Positions 61,210 through 64,000 of a DNA stretch of 64,000 nt are shown here, piece by piece. Both the position numbers and the translations under genes were made by a program. Origin of the DNA: Kistimonas sp964291485 (GTDB lineage Bacteria; Pseudomonadota; Gammaproteobacteria; Pseudomonadales; Endozoicomonadaceae); the NCBI GenBank assembly GCA_964291485.2, contig OZ220224.1, forward strand, positions 2,232,001-2,296,000. The letters run 5' to 3'. The notes beneath the pieces are model-generated. The model ran no database searches. It saw only the letters and a list, made by a program, of their open reading frames with translations, and had not been told where the DNA came from. Within the stretch, counting starts at the first letter, position 1, and the number at the start of each line of letters is the position of its first letter.

Positions 61210-62547
61210 TCATTCTGCGCAATCCTCCGGGGTAATGCGGCGATACACTTCAGGCATTGACTCAGGGGCTTTGTCGCTAATGCTCACTGAGGCTTTCACC
61301 ATGTCAGCTGCCTGTTGCCAGGACTGCTCGTCTCTGGCGTGAATCATGGCCAATGGGGTCTCTTTATTAATGACCTGACCCAGTGTGCAGATATCGCTCA
61401 GGCCGACGCTGTAATCAATGGCGTCAGCGGCTGTTTTACGGCCACCTCCCAGTTGTACCACAGCCAGCCCCATGCCGCGGGTATCCATGCTGTTAGCGTA
61501 GCCTTCGGTTTGCGCAAATACTGGTTTAATTATGCTGGCTTTTGGCAGGTATTTGTCGTGATTCTCGACAAAATCTGCAGGGCCGCCCAGGCCTGCCACC
61601 ATGCGATTAAAGATATCAGCTGCTTTACCGTCATCCAGAACGACTTGTAGTTTGTCCCGGGCTTCGGAGTGATCAGTAGCCAGCCCCCCGGAAACCAGCA
61701 ATTCCGCAGATTGCGCCATGGTGATTTCGTGCAGCCGCGGGTTACGGTAGGCACCTGTCAGGTACTGAACGGCTTCGCGGACTTCGACGGCATTACCTGC
61801 GGTCGACGCCAGACACTGGTTCATGTCTGTCAGCAGTGCGGTTGTTTTTACGCCTGCGCCATTGGCGACGCTGACAATGCTTTTTGCTAGCCCTTCAGAA
61901 AGCTCATAGGTTGGCATAAAGGCGCCACTGCCGACTTTGACATCCATGACCAGCGCGTTGAGTCCTTCGGCCAGTTTCTTTGCGAGAATAGATGCAGTGA
62001 TCAGGTCAATGGATTCAACGGTGGCGGTGATATCGCGAATCGAGTAGAAACGTTTGTCGGCAGGGGCCAGTTCACCGGTCTGGCCAATAATGGCGACACC
62101 GGTTTCCCTTACGACTTTCCGGAACAGTTCTTCTGAGGCAGATGTCGTATAGCCAGGAATGCTGTCAAATTTGTCGAGGGTTCCACCGGTATGACCCAGT
62201 CCTCGGCCTGAAATCATGGGTACGTAACCGCCACAGGCTGCAACCATAGGGCCCAGCATCAGGCTGACAACATCACCGACGCCGCCGGTGGAATGTTTGT
62301 CCAGAATGGGACCATTGAGGTTTTCACCAGACCAGTCCAGTACTTCGCCAGAGTCACGCATGGCGCAGGTCAGTGCTATTCGCTCAGGCATGGATAAGCC
62401 TCGGAAGAAAATGGCCATCGCCAGTGCGGCAATCTGACCTTCCGTGACGCTGTCGTCGGTAATCCCGTTAACGAAACTTCGTATTTCGTTATCCGACAGT
62501 GTTTTTCCTTCACGCTTGTTGCGAATGACTTCCTGCGGTAGAAACAT
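61210..62547 (-). CDS. deoA: Thymidine phosphorylase
   Basis: Cleaves thymidine and deoxyuridine to base and deoxyribose-1-phosphate. 445 aa. The phosphate-binding KHSTGGVGDVVSLMLGP and ISGRGLGHTGGTLDKFDSIPG are diagnostic. AGGAG precedes the ATG at 62547; the frame is open to 62628, which overlaps deoC. Lies 34 nt after deoC and 49 nt before deoB. Confidence 0.97.
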   Translation of the reverse strand: MFLPQEVIRNKREGKTLSDNEIRSFVNGITDDSVTEGQIAALAMAIFFRGLSMPERIALTCAMRDSGEVLDWSGENLNGPILDKHSTGGVGDVVSLMLGPMVAACGGYVPMISGRGLGHTGGTLDKFDSIPGYTTSASEELFRKVVRETGVAIIGQTGELAPADKRFYSIRDITATVESIDLITASILAKKLAEGLNALVMDVKVGSGAFMPTYELSEGLAKSIVSVANGAGVKTTALLTDMNQCLASTAGNAVEVREAVQYLTGAYRNPRLHEITMAQSAELLVSGGLATDHSEARDKLQVVLDDGKAADIFNRMVAGLGGPADFVENHDKYLPKASIIKPVFAQTEGYANSMDTRGMGLAVVQLGGGRKTAADAIDYSVGLSDICTLGQVINKETPLAMIHARDEQSWQQAADMVKASVSISDKAPESMPEVYRRITPEDCAE

Positions 62548-62581
62548 GGCATGATCTCCTGTGCCAGACTGGCGGTTATGC

Positions 62582-63355
62582 TCAGTAGCTCTGCTTGTCG
62601 ATATTGCCTTCACGCAGACCGAGGGCAATCAGCAGGTTGCCCAGCAGGCTGCTGGCGCCAAAGCGGTAGTTATCCGGGGTGATCCAGTCGGCGCCCATGA
62701 TCTCTTCCGCCAGCTGCAGGTGTTCTGCGGCTTCTTCCGCGGTACGGATGCCGCCGGCGGGCTTGAAGGCTACGTCACGGCCGCTGTCGCGTATCGCTTC
62801 CAGCATGATGCGGGCGGATTCGAGTGTGGCATTAACCGGAACCTTGCCGGTTGAGGTCTTGATGAAATCTGCACCCGCTTCAATGGCGATCTCGCTGGCG
62901 CGACGAATCAGTGCGGGATCTTTCAGTTCACCGGACTCGATAATGACTTTCAGCTTAACGGTGTCACCACAGACGGCCTTGCACTGCTTCACCAGTTCAA
63001 AACCAACGTCTGCGTTGCCAGCAATCAGTGCGCGGTAAGGAAAGACGACATCGACTTCATCCGCACCATAGGCGATAGCGGCACGTGTTTCTGCAACAGC
63101 AATGCTGATATCGTCGCCACCTGCCGGAAAGTTGGTCACGGTCGCCACTTTCATGTGGTCCAGACCCAGTTCACGCAGGGTTTTCTTGGCGATGGGGACA
63201 AAACGGGGGTAAACACAGACCGCTGCAGGGGTGCCTGCGTCGGTTTTTGCTGAACGACAGAGGTCAATCACCTTCTGGTCAGTGTCATCGTCGTTCAGGG
63301 TGGTCAGGTCCATCAGAGTCAGCGCAAGTTGGCTGTACTTGGAAGTATCGGTCAT
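62582..63355 (-). CDS. deoC: Deoxyribose-phosphate aldolase
   Basis: Splits deoxyribose-5-phosphate to acetaldehyde and glyceraldehyde-3-phosphate. 257 aa, E. coli-type. The Schiff-base Lys is Lys166 in FIKTSTGK, and GGIRTAEEAAEHL binds phosphate. Completes the path from nucleoside to central carbon. Preceded by nupC with a hairpin between. Confidence 0.97.
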   Translation of the reverse strand: MTDTSKYSQLALTLMDLTTLNDDDTDQKVIDLCRSAKTDAGTPAAVCVYPRFVPIAKKTLRELGLDHMKVATVTNFPAGGDDISIAVAETRAAIAYGADEVDVVFPYRALIAGNADVGFELVKQCKAVCGDTVKLKVIIESGELKDPALIRRASEIAIEAGADFIKTSTGKVPVNATLESARIMLEAIRDSGRDVAFKPAGGIRTAEEAAEHLQLAEEIMGADWITPDNYRFGASSLLGNLLIALGLREGNIDKQSY

Positions 63356-63380
63356 CGGTCAGTTTCCTGATAAAGGTCAG

Positions 63381-63406
63381 GCCCCGCAGAGAACTGTCTG
63401 CGGGGC
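63381..63406 (-). terminator. Intercistronic hairpin between nupC and deoC
   Basis: GCCCCGCAGA, 6-nt loop and TCTGCGGGGC form a perfect 10-bp stem starting 7 nt after the nupC stop. No T-tract follows, so it probably adjusts expression or RNA stability within the operon rather than ending it. Confidence 0.55.
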
Positions 63407-63413
63407 ATTCCAA

Positions 63414-64000
63414 TTATAGTGCGAGGAACAGGCCGGCAAGAGCGGCGCTCATCAGGTTAGACAGGCTACCGGCAGCGACAGCCTTCAGACCCATGCGGGC
63501 AATGTCCTTGCGACGCTCAGGTGCCATAACACCCAGGCCGCCCAGCAGAATTGCGATAGACGACAGGTTAGCGAAACCACACAGCGCAAAGGTCACGATG
63601 GCCTGGGAGTGCGGTGTCAGGCTGTCCTTGATGGCAACGAAATCGACATAAGCGACGAATTCATTCAGTACCAGCTTCTGACCGATCAGACTACCAACTT
63701 GCAGTGCTTCAGTAGAAGGAATACCCAGTACCCAGGCGATCGGGGCGAACACATAGCCCAGAATCTGCTGCAGAGACAGAGCTTCAAGACCAAAAATGCC
63801 GCCGATGCCACCGATCAGACCATTCAGCAGGGCGATCAGTGAGATAAAGGCCAGTAGCATGGCGCCTACGTTAGCAGCCAGTTTCATACCGCTGGCAGCA
63901 CCGCTGGCGGCAGCGTCAATCACGTTGGCAGGCTTGCTCTCTTCATCTTCGTCAAGGTGCGCGTCTTGATTGACCTTATCGAACTCGGTTTCCGGCTTGA
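63414..64000 (-). CDS. nupC: NupC-type concentrative nucleoside transporter, C-terminal part
   Basis: The frame runs off the window end, so only about 195 C-terminal residues are seen. Landmarks are a charged loop (KPETEFDKVNQDAHLDEDEE), then VIDAAASGAASGMKLAANVGA, VLNEFVAYVDF and the ending of conserved helices with CGFANLSSIAILLGGLG. These are the C-terminal core of NupC/CNT proton-nucleoside symporters. The residue order needed for nucleoside binding is present. First visible gene of the minus-strand nupC-deoCABD group. Confidence 0.95.
   Translation of the reverse strand, partial: KPETEFDKVNQDAHLDEDEESKPANVIDAAASGAASGMKLAANVGAMLLAFISLIALLNGLIGGIGGIFGLEALSLQQILGYVFAPIAWVLGIPSTEALQVGSLIGQKLVLNEFVAYVDFVAIKDSLTPHSQAIVTFALCGFANLSSIAILLGGLGVMAPERRKDIARMGLKAVAAGSLSNLMSAALAGLFLAL

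Overview
The window is a dense chromosomal segment of a gammaproteobacterium, probably from the Pseudomonadales/Oceanospirillales side. Three things point there: the run ccoNOQP-ccoGHIS-TauE/SafE-hemN-fnr-apt together with dnaX-ybaB-recR (an arrangement I recall from Pseudomonas), 4.5S RNA next to dnaX, and an FNR with the E. coli cysteine spacing. Species cannot be fixed from the sequence. No tRNA, rRNA operon, insertion sequence, prophage or CRISPR array was found.

Layout. (1) 1-2755: NAD salvage, with the repressor NrtR divergent from pncA-pncB across a perfect 41-bp palindrome. (2) 2797-3564: a yybP-ykoY (Mn2+) riboswitch in front of a GDT1/UPF0016 Mn2+ exporter. (3) 3641-6919: 4.5S RNA, dnaX, ybaB, recR. 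(4) 6973-18915: housekeeping and envelope genes: cyclophilin, a PstS-like/OmpA fusion, UPF0149, recQ, SprT-like, Yip1, Bax-like, DUF547, ttcA, a DksA/TraR zinc-finger protein and a lysozyme-like protein. (5) 18983-21858: apt, fnr and hemN on the minus strand. (6) 22301-45580: an adenine-deaminase-like gene and a complete-looking type VI secretion (T6SS) cluster, which separate hemN from the cco cluster. The T6SS has vgrG, an unnamed gene and a PAAR gene on the minus strand. On the plus strand are tssA, hcp, tssB, tssC, a second tssC-like gene, tssE, F, G, fha, tssJ, K, L, M and a Ser/Thr kinase. An unrecognised 566-aa protein facing the PAAR gene is the best effector candidate. No clpV (tssH), pppA or tagF is present. 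(7) 45474-54289: TauE/SafE, ccoS-I-H-G and ccoP-Q-O-N (cbb3 oxidase and its assembly factors). (8) 54788-64000: a surface 5'-nucleotidase lipoprotein, hmgA, a Tsx-like channel, deoD-B-A-C and the C-terminal part of nupC. Apart from hmgA these form an outside-to-inside route for using nucleotides and nucleosides.

How the parts work together. FNR is encoded here, and FNR-type sites lie upstream of hemN, the DksA/TraR-like gene and ccoN. The hemN and DksA/TraR sites sit near -41 from TAGAAT -10 boxes, as in class II FNR promoters. Low oxygen is therefore likely to raise heme synthesis, cbb3 oxidase and a DksA-type factor together. The T6SS looks like an insertion into an otherwise conserved oxygen-response block: its last gene overlaps the 3' end of the TauE/SafE gene by 107 bp.
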